Assembly: GCA_037179385.1 (NCBI GenBank)
Contig: CM074185.1
Location: 10,964,922-11,028,921 of the forward strand
DNA length: 64,000 nucleotides
DNA from: Holothuria scabra
Lineage: Eukaryota > Echinodermata > Holothuroidea > Aspidochirotida > Holothuriidae
Direction: 5' to 3'
Within the stretch, counting starts at the first letter, position 1. The number at the start of each line of letters is the position of its first letter. Both the position numbers and the translations under genes were made by a program. The notes beneath the pieces are model-generated. The model saw only the letters and a list, made by a program, of their open reading frames with translations, did no database searches and had not been told where the DNA came from. Shown here piece after piece: positions 10,096-23,000 of the stretch.

Positions 10096-12448
10096 TCAAA
10101 ACGGGTGGAATAGAAACTCGGCTGTAATACATACCCAGTTGATTTATTCAAAGTTTTGGTTTTTTTTTTGCATATTCATATTTGCAGAAGTATTCTTTTA
10201 CCATCTGGTATGTAGACTGCTTTAATATTAAATCTCTCCCTCCACACCCTCTGCTAAAATCACAAAAAGCCAGTATTACTTCAGAGGAACAGAATAAAAT
10301 TTTGGGTATCGAGGATTAAATGTCATGCATGAATACATAGAGCTTTTTATGCTGAAAGTTCCCTCATTTGCATATGATCTGTTTGCCAGTAGGGTCAAAG
10401 CAGCTCACTGAGTTGATGCATGAAATTCAACAACTTTTTCCAAACCTGTTATCTTCACATATCAATGGCAAATGATCAACCTTAGTCAACCTCCATATCC
10501 TACAGACAAATAATTGTCTTGTGGGCAATTAACAGTTCAAATCTGTTTTCAAAAATTTGTGAACAGACACTTTTTCAAATTATGCACAAAACTGTCACAA
10601 ATCAGGATACCATATAATTCAAAATTGAACTTAAAGCATTTTCATGTAGTAGTGGCCCTTTAACACTCTCATTAAGTTATCCATATCAACTAAATGGGCC
10701 CCTTTAAGTTATACAACTGGACACAACAAAACAGGAACAAACAAATAAGTCATATATCAAATTTTATTAAATAATTAAAAAGTTCAATTCACAAGAATTA
10801 GTTTTGCAACTGGTTTCATAGGCCTAGTAATGTCACTGTGGACACTCTAATGTGACAACTGCAATATGGAACCTGCCACATTCAGGATGAACTGTAAGAG
10901 GGGACTGGGGGTACATTACAATGTTTGTAGGGGGACAGGAAATTGAAATATGCAGAATATTTTTAACACCTTAAAAAATGGTGTCAAATATCTTGTACTC
11001 AGCTGTTCAAATCACTACTTGAAAGGAAATTACCATTACAAAAGAATACAATTCTTAACTAAAAATTTTCACAGAACATGAAATTTCAACCTAAACTGTT
11101 ATGAAGACATGGGCATACCACAAACTTACACCACTCCTGCATCAAAAATAACTGTATGTTAAAATTTCATGGATTTTTATCTAATTAAACACTGCCATGG
11201 TTTCTAGCTCAAATCTTTGGTGAAAAACTTATCGTCTTCTAGTAAAACAGTTTGGAATGTTAGTAACAGCTAATTTTTCACTTCCTTCTTCAAACAAGGT
11301 GACACATTTAGTCAAATTAAACAGAATATGATTCAGGGGTCAAAAGTTATCAGCCAAGACCATGTTCTCTGACAGCTTGGCAAATGATACCATTTTCCTG
11401 TAAAAATTTGGCATGGACACAACAAGTATATATATCCCAGGCAGTCTGTAACAATATACACAATTTTGAGAATTTTAGGGGTGGGGGAGGCATTCATGTA
11501 TACAAATGAAAGACAAAGCGAAGTTTTTTGGCAAAGGTAAAAATTATCAATAAAGGCTGTTACCCTGGAAATAAGACCTATGATTCTTTTGACCCCTATA
11601 AAATATTCTTTTTTTGGTTATACTTAGCTGCTAAAATCACTGCTATATGTTCAAAATGTTGAAACATCACCATGCTTGCAAGGCAAATGCTTAAACCCTC
11701 AGCTAGTATCCACTGCCAATCTGGGGATTTTCGCGCATAATTGAGGTTTGACAAAACGAGGGAAGTCGTACACCTTGAATTAGCATCTGTATGCTTGTTA
11801 ACATGATGGTGGACAATGGCTTTTCTGATTGATGTGGCTGAATTTTCCGTTACCTATTCACAGTTCTGAGCTCTGCATGACACTGTGATGATGTGTAAGT
11901 ACTTGTACTCTCCACACAGGTGCAACAGTGGGCAGCAGCAGGTTTAAACCTCCATGTCTTATCACCAAATGTTGTAAACCTTAAACACACAATGGTTACA
12001 TGACAGAGCAAATGTTTTCACCTACAAGTTTTTTATTAATTAGAAGTGAAGACATAAAAGGAACAATTCCAAAGTGTCTCCAGCTTAAGTCCTCACTGCT
12101 CCTCCCTCTCTCCCCTCCCCATTCCTTTTCTGCCTCGGGCTACTCCCCCTCTTCCTAAAGACAATGGGAATAAGACTAGTGTGGCTTAAGTTCCAAAGGC
12201 ACATCCATCCTCTGTCCCCTCCCCTCCCCCGATGCTTCCGGCTGGACATGCACGACAGTAACTTACTGAAATGCAAAACTTCAAATTCTGTACCATTTGA
12301 AGTTTCCTTTATGATCAGTAGCAACCTCACAAATGTTACACACTAACAATATCTTCACAAGAGATACAAAATACTTTTGCTACTTCAAAGGGTTTGACAA
12401 CATTTCCAGATTTAACCTGCCTTTAAAAGGAGCTATGTTATTGTTCCC

Positions 12449-12657
12449 AAGGTTCGCTATTCCCCAGGTTCGCTGTTCCCAAGGTTCAATTTTCCCATAT
12501 CTTGGGAACATCCACACTCTGGAAACATTGAACCTCAGGAATAACGACCCCTATAATTATCGCCAAATCATCGATATCTATGAAAACGGATGTTCCCAAG
12601 ATTTGGGAAAATTGAACCTTGGGAACAGCGAACCTGGGGAACAGCCAACCTGGGGAA
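12449..12657. repeat. inverted repeat of ~70-bp arms built from a short tandem motif
   Basis: The arm 12449-12519 (CCCAAGGTTCGCT, CCCCAGGTTCGCTGTTCCC, TTCAATTTTCCC, CTTGGGAACATCC) is nearly the exact complement of 12588-12657 (GGATGTTCCCAAG, GGGAAAATTGAACC, GGGAACAGCGAACCTGGGG). Each arm also repeats GGTTCGCT(A/G)TTCCC. The spacer is about 70 bp. Confidence 0.75.
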
Positions 12658-15600
12658 CATCAACCCTGGAAACATTGGGTAGACCCCCTTTAAAAATCGT
12701 TTGATAGGCCTAAATACTTGATAGTATTGAACCAAAGAGAAAACTGACAGAAAAGCTACCACATATACAAATATAGTGGAAAACAACTGGAAGGATTGCT
12801 CCTGGATTTAAAGAGGTGGTTTGCTGTCAGGGGTGTCATGCAAAAACAAATTTGGGCACTTTTGAGGAGTGGACATTGGGTAAAAGAATAATAATGAGGC
12901 AGTGAAACATTATTTCTGGAAAAAGAAGCAGCTTAATCTAACCCTAAGTGTTTTCCTCCAAAGCTGACCATTCAAAGTGCTTTTCTCGAAGCAATTTTTA
13001 TGAGAAAAACATTTTCATTACTGCACTAAGTAAGCCAACCTTGCTATTCAAACTCACCAACTCTGTCAGAAGCAATCATGCATGCTGTCAGAGCAAAATG
13101 GTTTTTGAGGTAGTGTGCAATGCCATCCATATAAGGTGGTCTTGATAAAACTGACAAACACTACTAAAACCAAGCCCAAGGGTGAAAAAATAAAGACATC
13201 TTCTACAGACTATTGGACTCCCTGGTTTTCAAATTGTATATGCAATCCAAATTAAGGTGGCATGCAAATATTAATTGTAGTATTGCTGGAAAAGGCAGGT
13301 CAAGTAGTGAGGGGGTCGACAGGAGCTCTGCCAAGCATGTCCTCACTATTAGCTGTCAGGAGTATTCCCCCTCTAAGTGCTGTAAGGCAAGTTTAAATAT
13401 GTTTCAAGTATGTCAAATATACCCCCTGGCTCCCCTATAACTGCAAAAAATAAAAGCTTGCACCATCTCTAACTTGCTGAAAGTTCCTGGATATAAGCCC
13501 CTCGCTGGGATCTTTTACTTTACGACACTGAGATGTCTTAATATCTTAGGATGTAATGTCTTAACTCGTATCACGCAAGAGGGCATCAAAGTCATATTGT
13601 TGACAACATATATAAACACCTGTCACTGTATACAATAAATAAATGCAAATAAATGCATTCATACTATTACAGAGAACACTAAATTTCATCAACTTTTTCC
13701 AGTCTCCACACTTCAATACGAAAATATCAGGTGAATTGCAGGAAGATGTTTGTATGGAAGACAGAACTAATCATGCTACTGGCTCTAGTTCTAGCAAAAT
13801 AAGCAAAAAAAGGTCACTAGGTTAATATAATGAAAGCAAATACATTACAAACTAGGACTGATGTAAAAGTACCTCCTTATCACAACTGATACTTGCCTAG
13901 ATGATATCAAGAACATCATGATATCAATTTGCATTGACCATTACAGGAAATGCCCCTTAGCCATAATTTAGAAAACTCTCTGATCCTCTTTATAACTCAG
14001 TGCAGCTCAACTTGCCAGCCGACTTGAATCTCATATTGACTTCTGAAAACTTATATTGTTGAAAGTCAACCATGCATGACACACTGAAAAACTGTGCTGG
14101 GCCAATAGCCCTCACCAACAAAGCAGTAAGGAGTCCTGATCCTTATCCCAGTTGCCATTGGCAAATCAGGTAAGAAAAGATCGGGTAAGAGTATGTTATG
14201 ATGAACACCTGTCATGACATCTACAAACAAATTATAGGAAAAATACCATGACTAAACCTTGGTACAGTAATTAGGTTTTCAAAAGCATCAACAGTTGAAG
14301 CAACACATGACACAGACTAAAATTTTAAAATTCAAGAATCCATAGACTACAGATCACGGGAAGAGGGTATATTTGAAAAAAATGCCCACTGACCTTGATT
14401 TTTCACACGTTATTTGTATTTTTTTTCTTAAATAGGGTAATGCTACCTGCCCCCCCCCCCCCCCAATGCAAAGAAAAAAATCCCTCCATCACAACCCACC
14501 ACCTACTATTGAGAGCAAATGGCCACCTGTGCAAATCCACACACATTACCAGCTAGGCTCAATTCTGACTGATTCATTTGTCCTTGACAAACAAACGTTC
14601 TGACAGAAAAAAACGGGTAAGGTGCATGAAAGAAGAAAAAAGCCCCTGGATATTTAAAAAGTCCATTGAACAAATAGTTTTTCTTTTAAATGTCGGATGA
14701 AAAGGAGAAAACTAGTTTTCTAGTGGATGGCAAAATAATCTTCTTAAAATCCAGTCTGCTTTCAGATTGAGTTGGGTCCAAGATAGAGGTGGGAATCAGC
14801 ATGAGTCTAAATTTTCTACAGTTGTGCCATCATTGAATCAAACACAATCAGAACCAACTAAAACCAAGGGAGTATCAAGCACAGCCTTCCCAAGATCAAA
14901 TTAAACCAGCATTGATACAAGAATCAGCTTAACCACCCAGATGGATGAGGTTCTTATTACAACCAATGGCAAGCTCTCAAATGACGTTGTATATGGCCTT
15001 TGGCTGATAATAATGATTAGACCTTTGTGATAAGCAAATGAAAGACATCACATATACTAATAAATAATGGATGAAATTACATGCCTGGGCTCAAGTGGCA
15101 TCTATTATAGCGTCTTTTGTCTCGGATAACTGTGAGCTCAATTGATTTCACCATTTCAGTACATGTCCATAAGACACGAGCTTCTGCTTACAACCTTCTT
15201 TGTAATTTTCCTTAGATTATTCGTAGTCATCACCATTCCAGTAGCTTAAATGACCCAGCTCCACTTTTGAATGCACACTGCAAGACATTATTCCTAAACT
15301 GCATGATACCATTCTATATACACAACATTTGAAAAGCTCAACCACATAAATCCAGACCAATAACAAAACAAGGTATGGTACTAAAGATTGAGAAACAGCT
15401 TTCAAGGGATCAAAAGTTTTTCTTTGGGGGGAAGGGGGGGGAAGAAAGTGGGATTGTTTAAAATTGTATTCATAGGACAAGGTCTACTTGAAACCTTTTA
15501 GGGTTGCAAAAAGATTTTCAGGAGACTTTAGGCCCCATGACTATGGTTTACAGAAGCCTATGGATTGGCCCTATGATGTTTAACTTCACTTCAGCTTACT

Positions 15601-16254
15601 TGCTTCTACAAGGTAGAGGCAGATAGGGATAAGGAAGGATACTGCATATAATAGTCCTGCATTTGACCCTCTAGTTTGTTAGAAATAAATACTAATTAAT
15701 TTAACTTTTAAAGTAGAACAATGTTTTTACTTTGACAAGGCATAATACCATTACTATTCCAGTCAAAGAAGTTTTTAAGTTAAAAAATGGAATACAAGGT
15801 TATAGGATATATTGGCATATTCATGATTAAAAAAAAACAAATAATGTTAAAACAACAATGCCACATGCGGCATCTTATAGAAGGTTCCATATTTATGAAA
15901 TGAAAAAAAAACATGTTTGTGACAAAGCTTGGACATACATCCTTTCTTGGACTTTACTCACATTAAAATGAAAAAAAAGTTGAGTTGACAGTTTGCAAAA
16001 ACAGGAAATCATCATAAAACCTTATAAATACAATCATATTGACAATGATTTACTGTTTGTACAATCGGTCAATCTTAAAATCTTTAACTCATTAATATTC
16101 ATTACGACAAAAGACAAAACTTTCTTGTCCTTTTAGACATATTTAATGAAACATGGAACAAATGAATTTGGCAGTATTGACAGTGTAAAACAAAGATCAC
16201 AAGTTTTGTTAGCATGAATTTGTGAGTAGATGATTTAGATTCCCTCTCACATAT

Positions 16255-16560
16255 AAAGACTAATATTTGGCTAATACACCCTTCATTTACACATGACGCT
16301 AGAAGCGAATAGCAAGTTATAGCCATCTCAAGCTGGCAACTAATAATCCAGAATCTATCAGAGAACTTCCTGTTCAGGTTTCTTGAGATCAATAAAGTTA
16401 AAGGTGTTTTGTCCTTGAAAGACTATTTGCAAAATAGAGCAATTAGATTGGTTTAAATGGGGCCAATTGCCGCATTTACAGAGAAAAGCTTCGGCCTAGA
16501 AAACACCCTTTTCTTGGGTAACATTGGGTAAAATATCCTATTCAATTCTAGCAGCATGAT
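16255..16560 (+). repeat. ~300-bp direct repeat, copy 1 (family M)
   Basis: Shares AATCCAGAATCTATCAGAGA, ACTTCCTGTTCAGG and CTTGAGATCAATAAAGTTAA, then TCCTATTCAATTCTAGCAGC with 17600-17903, in the same orientation 1.34 kb away. Confidence 0.7.
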
Positions 16561-16612
16561 AAGTTCAGTCATTTCTTGGCACATGCACACACCCATTAAA
16601 AGAATATTCCAG

Positions 16613-17122
16613 AACCAAATTTATGTTTGGTATGCTTAAGAGGAACATATTCTACACATTCTGCTAAAAGTTTCATTCTTTTCCCATGCTGGGTTCACCA
16701 GATATTAGCAATTGAAGTTGGCACATTTTCCTGAGAACATGAACTTGAAGAAGACAGGTGTGATGTCATGGATTAACATCCTTAGCCAGTGTTTTGATAT
16801 TCCCTATTTTTCATCGTATTTGTTTGACCTTGAATTCAGTAGGAATGCTACTTTGCCCCTAGAGCATATGAAGGTTTTAAAATTCCATTGCTCAGGATGC
16901 ACCTATGACATCAATGTGTTAAAGCTAAGTTGCATAAAAACAATGGCTAAGAAAAGTGAATATATGACATCATGCCTGTTTGCTCCAAGTTCATTCTATG
17001 TTGAAAATTTGCGATATTCAATTGCCAACATCTTGCAAACCCAACATGGGAAATAAATAAAAATTTCACCACAGTGCTTAGAATATGTCCCTATTCAACA
17101 TACCAAAAATTAATTTGGCTTT
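16613..17122. mobile_element. ~510-bp element with ~110-bp terminal inverted repeats (family J)
   Basis: The arm at 16613-16720 (CCATGCTGGGTTCACCAGAT, TTAGCAATTGAA) is complementary to 17007-17122 (TTCAATTGCCAACATCTTGC, AAACCCAACATGGGAAATAA). The 114-codon open frame inside it has no coding character and begins within the left arm. Confidence 0.65.
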
Positions 17123-17446
17123 GGACTATTCTTTCAACTTGGAAAATTTTGCAAATCATTCTTGGTCAACTTATTCCAGAGGGAGGCAGGATTCATACTA
17201 GTGATTCTGTACCTGTGAATTGTACATAAACTGCCTTCTTTGAATAAAAAAAATCTGTTTTTTTTTAACTTAGGTTAAGTGGATTCTAGACCATATCTAG
17301 CACACTTACATTAAGAATTTGTGTACATACCTGATTGCTTATAAACGGAGCTATGCAGTACACAAAGTGCTAGGCTTGAATTAAATATTCCCATGTTTCG
17401 AACACTTCAATGAAGGTAACAAATTACCTTACTTTACTATGCCATG

Positions 17447-17585
17447 CCGTTGTGCATGATGCTCCGCATAAGCAGTGGAGTAGGGAAAACAAGCCAGTGA
17501 GCCACAACTGAAAAAAGGCTGCGGCTGGCTCGACTTGATCCAATAGGTTGGAAACTGGGCCATAAAACTCCATCCAACTAAACTA
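17447..17585 (+). mobile_element. SINE tail copy
   Basis: GATGCTCCGCATAAGCAGTG, GAGCCACAACTGAAAAAAGG, then TTGGAAACTGGGCCATAAAA. The head is absent. Confidence 0.6.
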
Positions 17586-17599
17586 CTCACTTTAGATGT

Positions 17600-17903
17600 A
17601 CACTTTGAAGATGATTACCCTATACAAGAAAGCACCTCATGACACTAGAAATGAATAGTAAGTTCTAGCCATCCCTAGTTGACCAGTCTTAATCCAGAAT
17701 CTATCAGAGAACTTCCTGTTCAGGTATCTTGAGATCAATAAAGTTAAAGGTGTTTGGACCCTTTTAGCGACTGTTTGGTCATAGAGCAAATCTGTATGTA
17801 AAAGGGAAAAACTGATGCAATTATAGAGATAAGCTTCACCCAGGAAAAAGCCTTTTTCTAGGGTAATATTGGCTAAAATGTCCTATTCAATTCTAGCAGC
17901 ATG
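17600..17903 (+). repeat. ~300-bp direct repeat, copy 2 (family M)
   Basis: Second copy of the 16255-16560 block, starting just after a SINE tail (17447-17585). Internal differences are many, so the duplication is old or the two are independent insertions. Confidence 0.7.
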
Positions 17904-18066
17904 TAAAAAAACTGCCCCACAAAGGAGTGAATATGCACAAAGGATACAATACTTTATATGTACCAAGGGGCACCAGCCCTGAGGCAGTCTTACACTCATA
18001 ATACCCAACATAATACTTTTTTCTCTTTGTGTAATGACTTTTGTAACAGAAATCAATGCCCTCTTC

Positions 18067-18456
18067 ACAGACTTGTATACATGAACAGAGCATGTAATGT
18101 GCAAGTGCTATCTGTAGATTGTCGCCACAGATTGGGACAAAAAAGGCGCACCAAGATGGCCACCGTGCAGCTATAAATTGTCTTATTTGATGAGGACTCT
18201 GTTATATTTTAAACAAAAGTTAAACTTGAACAGGAAACAATATCATACTCCTGGAGTATGTGAAGTGATTTTGACCTTACCTTGACATATTTCAAAAATA
18301 TTTCAAATATTCTGCAAAATCTGCTTGCTGACTTGAGCAAGTCCAAACTTTTACACAAAATCATAGCAGACAGCCATCTTGGTGCGCTTTTACTCACACA
18401 TACGGTAGCGACAGTCAACCGTGCAGTATGCTCTGTCCATGTATAGGAAGTCTGTG
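18067..18456. mobile_element. inverted-repeat element family D
   Basis: Ends CAGACTTGTATACATGAACA and the complement of TGTCCATGTATAGGAAGTCTG. Inside, GCGCACCAAGATGGC on the left mirrors GCCATCTTGGTGCGC on the right. About 390 bp, intergenic. Confidence 0.65.
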
Positions 18457-18744
18457 GCCCTAATACATTTTTGACATTAATTCATGGCACAGCATGGACT
18501 TCAAACCATAAACAGTTTAGTTCTTATACATGTATTATAATTAATTTTTTCACAAGCATCTCTAAAAATTTCTTCTAGAAGAACAAGAGATACTGGCAAT
18601 TGTGATCTAATAAAAAGATCCATAGTAAAATTGCTATCAGCAATCAAACAATGAGTAGATACAATAAAAAACTTCAACTGAACAAATCCATACTTTCTTA
18701 AATATCCTTGCTACTCTTTTAAGTAAGGTGAATCTTAACTCTAC

Positions 18745-18985
18745 TGAGTGCATGGTCAAGTGTTTAGAGCATGGGACTTGCAGCCGGGGGGTTTGGAGTT
18801 CAACTCCTGGCTGGGTCATACCAAAGATTTTAAAAATGGACCCTACAGCCATTGTGCTTGGTGTTCAGCATAAGCAATGGAGAAGGTAAAACAAGCCAGT
18901 GGGCCACAACCGGAACAAAGACTGTGGCCGGTCCACTGTAGATCAATCAGTTACAAATGAGCTGTAAAACTTCATCTAGAACTAA
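18745..18985 (+). mobile_element. full-length SINE copy
   Basis: Head TGGTCAAGTGTTTAGAGCAT and GGAGTTCAACTCCTGGCTGG (B-box-like GTTCAACTCC), followed by ATACCAAAGATTTTAAAAAT and the common tail ACAAGCCAGTGGGCCACAAC..GCTGTAAAACTTCATC. About 240 bp. Confidence 0.75.
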
Positions 18986-19718
18986 CCCTAAATCAATGCT
19001 ACCTCATCCACAAGTGGGGGTCGTCTTTCTTCTATTCATAAGAAATCTCCTGAATAGTTTCAAACCAAGCTATAAACCCTACCTATAAAGTAATATGTGC
19101 TTCAATTAACTAAATACAGGCTCATGAACAGACTCTGCTGTAAATATCTTTTGCCAGTTCTCAATAATGAGGGTGCTGTGTCATTTAATATTAAATACAA
19201 AGCTAACCTCCCAACTTTTTCAGTTTGTAGATTCAATTTGTCTGTGCTTTCTTTGCACAAATTTAATTATGTACATATCCACATAATGGCACCTACAGAG
19301 TAACAATTAACTCTGTTAAGATGTATGACTTGAATGCAAAATAAATTAAAACTGTGATAAATTATTGCAACGATCCACTTCCCTTCATCCCTGTGTATTC
19401 ACACCAAATAGGCAAAAAACATCAGCCAGGGCTAGCACTTGCTACCTTGACCTTGCCAATCTTCCTTGCAGGCACAGTCTTGTCATGAATCCAGTTTCCA
19501 TGGCAACATAACATAATCCACACTCTAAATGCACATCCATAAACTTTCAATACTAGGAGACATCTTGTGATCACCACTCAAAAGACAGCTTTTCAAACAA
19601 GCATGTGCGACCTTAGTTTCCAAAACTGGAAACTGACCCCGAGTTGACCCTGACATCTGGGTCAACTCTGCCAAGACTATGCCATCATGTCATGTCTCAG
19701 CATGTCACATGACCACCT

Positions 19719-20069
19719 TCAAGGTAATAGTTCTCCATTTGCTGTCCTGATTGGCAGAGGGTGGGCCTCCGTGTTAAATACAAATTTATCTAAAGAAATG
19801 ACTGAGGAATCATCAGAAAATATCAAAAAGAGGTATTTTAGAGTCTCGCCTAAGAAGAAACTTTCCATTTTATCCCTAAATTTACGATCACCAGGTTTTG
19901 TGACGTCTCCAATACAAGAGTAGCCACCATCTTTGATTTTGGTGTACTTCTCGAAGGCTTGAAAGATCTTCCATGCCCATTCCCTGTAATAGTTGTCCCC
20001 AGTAATGCGATATAAATAAAACATACTCTCCAAAGATTCTGGACGAAGCAGGTTATGTCTGTCGGCAGG
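19719..20069 (-). CDS. MAN1B1: MAN1B1 terminal coding exon
   Basis: Residues 610-725 and TGA stop (19721-19719). It starts [20 protein letters not shown] and contains [20 protein letters not shown] and [10 protein letters not shown]. Glu620 corresponds to the human catalytic base Glu599, and Thr709 to the calcium-binding Thr688. The protein ends a few residues after the HPLPI block, like human. Acceptor TTTTCTTAG. Confidence 0.95.
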   Translation of the reverse strand, partial: PADRHNLLRPESLESMFYLYRITGDNYYREWAWKIFQAFEKYTKIKDGGYSCIGDVTKPGDRKFRDKMESFFLGETLKYLFLIFSDDSSVISLDKFVFNTEAHPLPIRTANGELLP

Positions 20070-23000
20070 CTAAGAAAATAAAACAAAAGCAAAACTTTTA
20101 AAAATAATTGGGGCATACTTTCCAACCTAAAAGCTCCATAAATATTTTTGTCACCAAACCAAACATTTCCATCCCTTCAAAGTCATTTGTTGAAAATAAA
20201 TGAAGTTCAGAAAAATAAATAAAATAAAGATTACATGACAATTGCGACAGCTCAACAAGTTTTCATGTTGAAAAGAATAACAAACCTATTTATACATCTC
20301 TGTGCTGAATCACAGCTCGCCAGCAAGCTTTTCAAGCCTATTTGGCGGGAATGATATTTAACAAAACAAAGATGGGAATCCCCTTTTTTTATTTTTTTTA
20401 TTTATTTACTTTTTTTTATGAAAACACTGATGTCTCTTTTTATGGGATTGAGTAAGTCCTGCAATCAAGCTGAGATAATTGAAATTTTGCTTTCTGTATG
20501 AAAAATATAAGCTAGAGAACAATCTTTTATCAGAAACCTCTATTTTTCTTAGCCACAATAAATCAATACTGAATCCAATTCCTTTAATATGGTTGGTACG
20601 AACAGAGCTTTAAAAAGATAAAAGGTAGTTGACTCAACTTGAATTTGTAGTAGATGGTCCTGTTTTATGTTTGACTCTAAACAATCAGGTGACCATATTT
20701 TTTCCTCCTAAATTGTAAAATTTACTGGGAGTTTCTGCTTAGATCACTTTCAATATGCAACATTTAAGGATACCTCAAGTCAAAAAATTCAAAAATATAT
20801 ATTTACAAACATGAAAAATCAATTCTAACAGTCCAACTCCCATCTTCATAGCATATTCCTGAGTTGAGATATAAAATGTTGAAGTTTATTCACTTAAAAC
20901 AAGTTGGTTCACAGCACAATAATTTGTGACATTCTTGTTGTCCCACAAACTTGCTCTGTTTCCCTTTAAAATAAAAATGTTTGTATGACCTTGAACCCTT
21001 CCTGTTTGCTTGAATAGCATGTTGCACAGAGGAGGCTTAATCAATTACACCACCCCATAAGAGTAAGAATGCTATTATACCTTGGTTCAAAGTGCAGAAA
21101 CATTCAGAAAAACGAAGAAATACACAGGTTGTAATTTGAGTAGTTCAAAAATGACATCACAAATTATTATGCAATATACCATTTTAAGTTGAGTGAATAA
21201 ACTTCACCATTTTATATCTCAGCTCAGGAATGTCCTGCAAAGATTGGAGCTGGACTGGAAGAATTCATTTTTCATGCTCTTTAATATATATATTTTTGAA
21301 TTTTTTGACTTGAGGTACACTTCAAGTCCTAAAATATTATGAAACATAATGTAATGAATAGAAGAAAATTTTTTAATTTAGCTGAAGCTTCAAATAAGTT
21401 TGGGGAGACTGCTCTTGCCCTTTTATCTAACAGCACCAGGCCGTAGCCAGGATTGTATCATGGGGAGGGTTTTGGTGTCATTGGTGTAGGGGGGTGAAGG
21501 AGAAAAAACCATTATTTTAGGTGTTTTTTGCATTGCAAGGTTGGGTTATAAGGGGTTCTAACCCCCCAAAACCTTCCCCTTGGCTATTCCACTGCTCAGC
21601 ACTCACCTTTACTGTTATATCATCTTTATTCCCAGGAAGAATGTTAAAGTAAACTATTTCTGGAGCCAGGTATGTTGCCATCTGTGCATACATTTGATAG
21701 CAGGTATGGACAAGCTCTTGACCAAGTTCCAAATGAGATTCAGGTAAACCGTTGTAAAATCCTAGTCCTAACGTTCCACCAAAGAAGCAAGCCAGCTCGT
21801 CCTGGTTGTAAATAAATACACATAGGAAAATAGGAACAAAATATAGACAGGAGACCATTTCCTATATTAAAACTATTAAAACTCATTTTAACTATATCAA
21901 CTTTTGAATTACCTACCCCTGTGGAGCTTTAATTTATACATGTTAAGGGCAAGTAGTCCCTGGCATGTGGGATAGTGGGGAATAATCTAGCATAAATACT
22001 GTACGAGTCAAGGGGCAAGACCTCAAGTAATAAGTGATAATGAAAAACAAAAGCAGGTATCTTGAGCAAACAAAATCCCAGAAAGAATGTTTTAATGCTT
22101 ATTATCAGGCGAGACGAGTCGGTCGGTAAACCGGTTAACCGATTAACCGTCACAGCTCTAATCAGGCCAGGTCAAACTGGAGGTGAGTAGGGTAGCACAC
22201 TCTCCTCAGTATGGTAGCATACAGTGTACCAACAACCCTAATATTCCTCCAAGGCAACAAATGTTCCATGTTTATCTAGATGAGCTACAAAAAGAAATGT
22301 CTAAGGACAATTTTCTTTAACTTCAGCCATCTGTATACCACAATGTTATATTTTGTTTAATCTGAATGTTTTTTCTTTTAATCTACCCGAATTATTTTCT
22401 TTTTTTTTTGGGGGGGGGGGAGCAACATGATACATTTGCCCAAATTTTTCCATTGGGAAGGCAATTTCGGCTCTGCTCCCAGGTTCAATGTGCCTGGAGG
22501 ATAAGCAATATGACATTCCCATCCATACCTCCACCTTTAGAATAAAGGAGAAATGTACCCCATTCACTCACCTAACCCAACGTAAGAACTTACCATTTTT
22601 GGCTTAAACTGCCCCTTCACACTTTCTCCAACAAAAGTGAGTTTGTTGGGTTCTGAATGGTGAATTAGGACTTTCTTGATTCCTTCCACAGCTTCAAGGT
22701 AATCTTTTTTGAATCTAAAGAAGAAGGTGAGACGAAATGGAAAATAAGATACCTTTCACCAAACATTACAATCACACATGTGTCCCAAGTAGAAAGTAGA
22801 AACTTGTAATCTAAGAGTGTCCCCATGGGGGGAGGGGGTGTAAGGAGAGTATTCTCCCTTTGAGGCAACTATTCATATCAGGGCAAAGTACAAAAAAGTC
22901 CTTTCTTTTCCTGGTTTGTGTATGGGTCTTTATTTTAATTAGGGTACCAATGGAAAAATATGCTGTTAAAGGCAACTGTCTTGCTATTTTAATCCACATT

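Larger units (their letters stand above)
8124..19718. other. convergent intergenic region / 3' UTRs
   Basis: This holds both 3' UTRs and about 11 kb of repeats (SINEs, families A, D, J and M, the 12449 inverted repeat) plus unremarkable AT-rich sequence at about 10100-12030 and 12700-16250. No open frame here has splice signals plus recognisable protein similarity. I could not place the MAN1B1 poly(A) site. Confidence 0.6.

Noticed and set aside
9752..10132. 126-codon minus frame
   Set aside because: Lies over a SINE in antisense and has no recognisable domain.
16712..17056. 114-codon open frame on the + strand
   Set aside because: It begins inside the left arm and ends near the right arm of the 16613-17122 inverted-repeat element. 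No splice signals, codon bias or protein similarity.
18745..18820. tRNA gene
   Set aside because: A- and B-box-like words are present but there is no cloverleaf or acceptor stem, and the block continues into the SINE tail.
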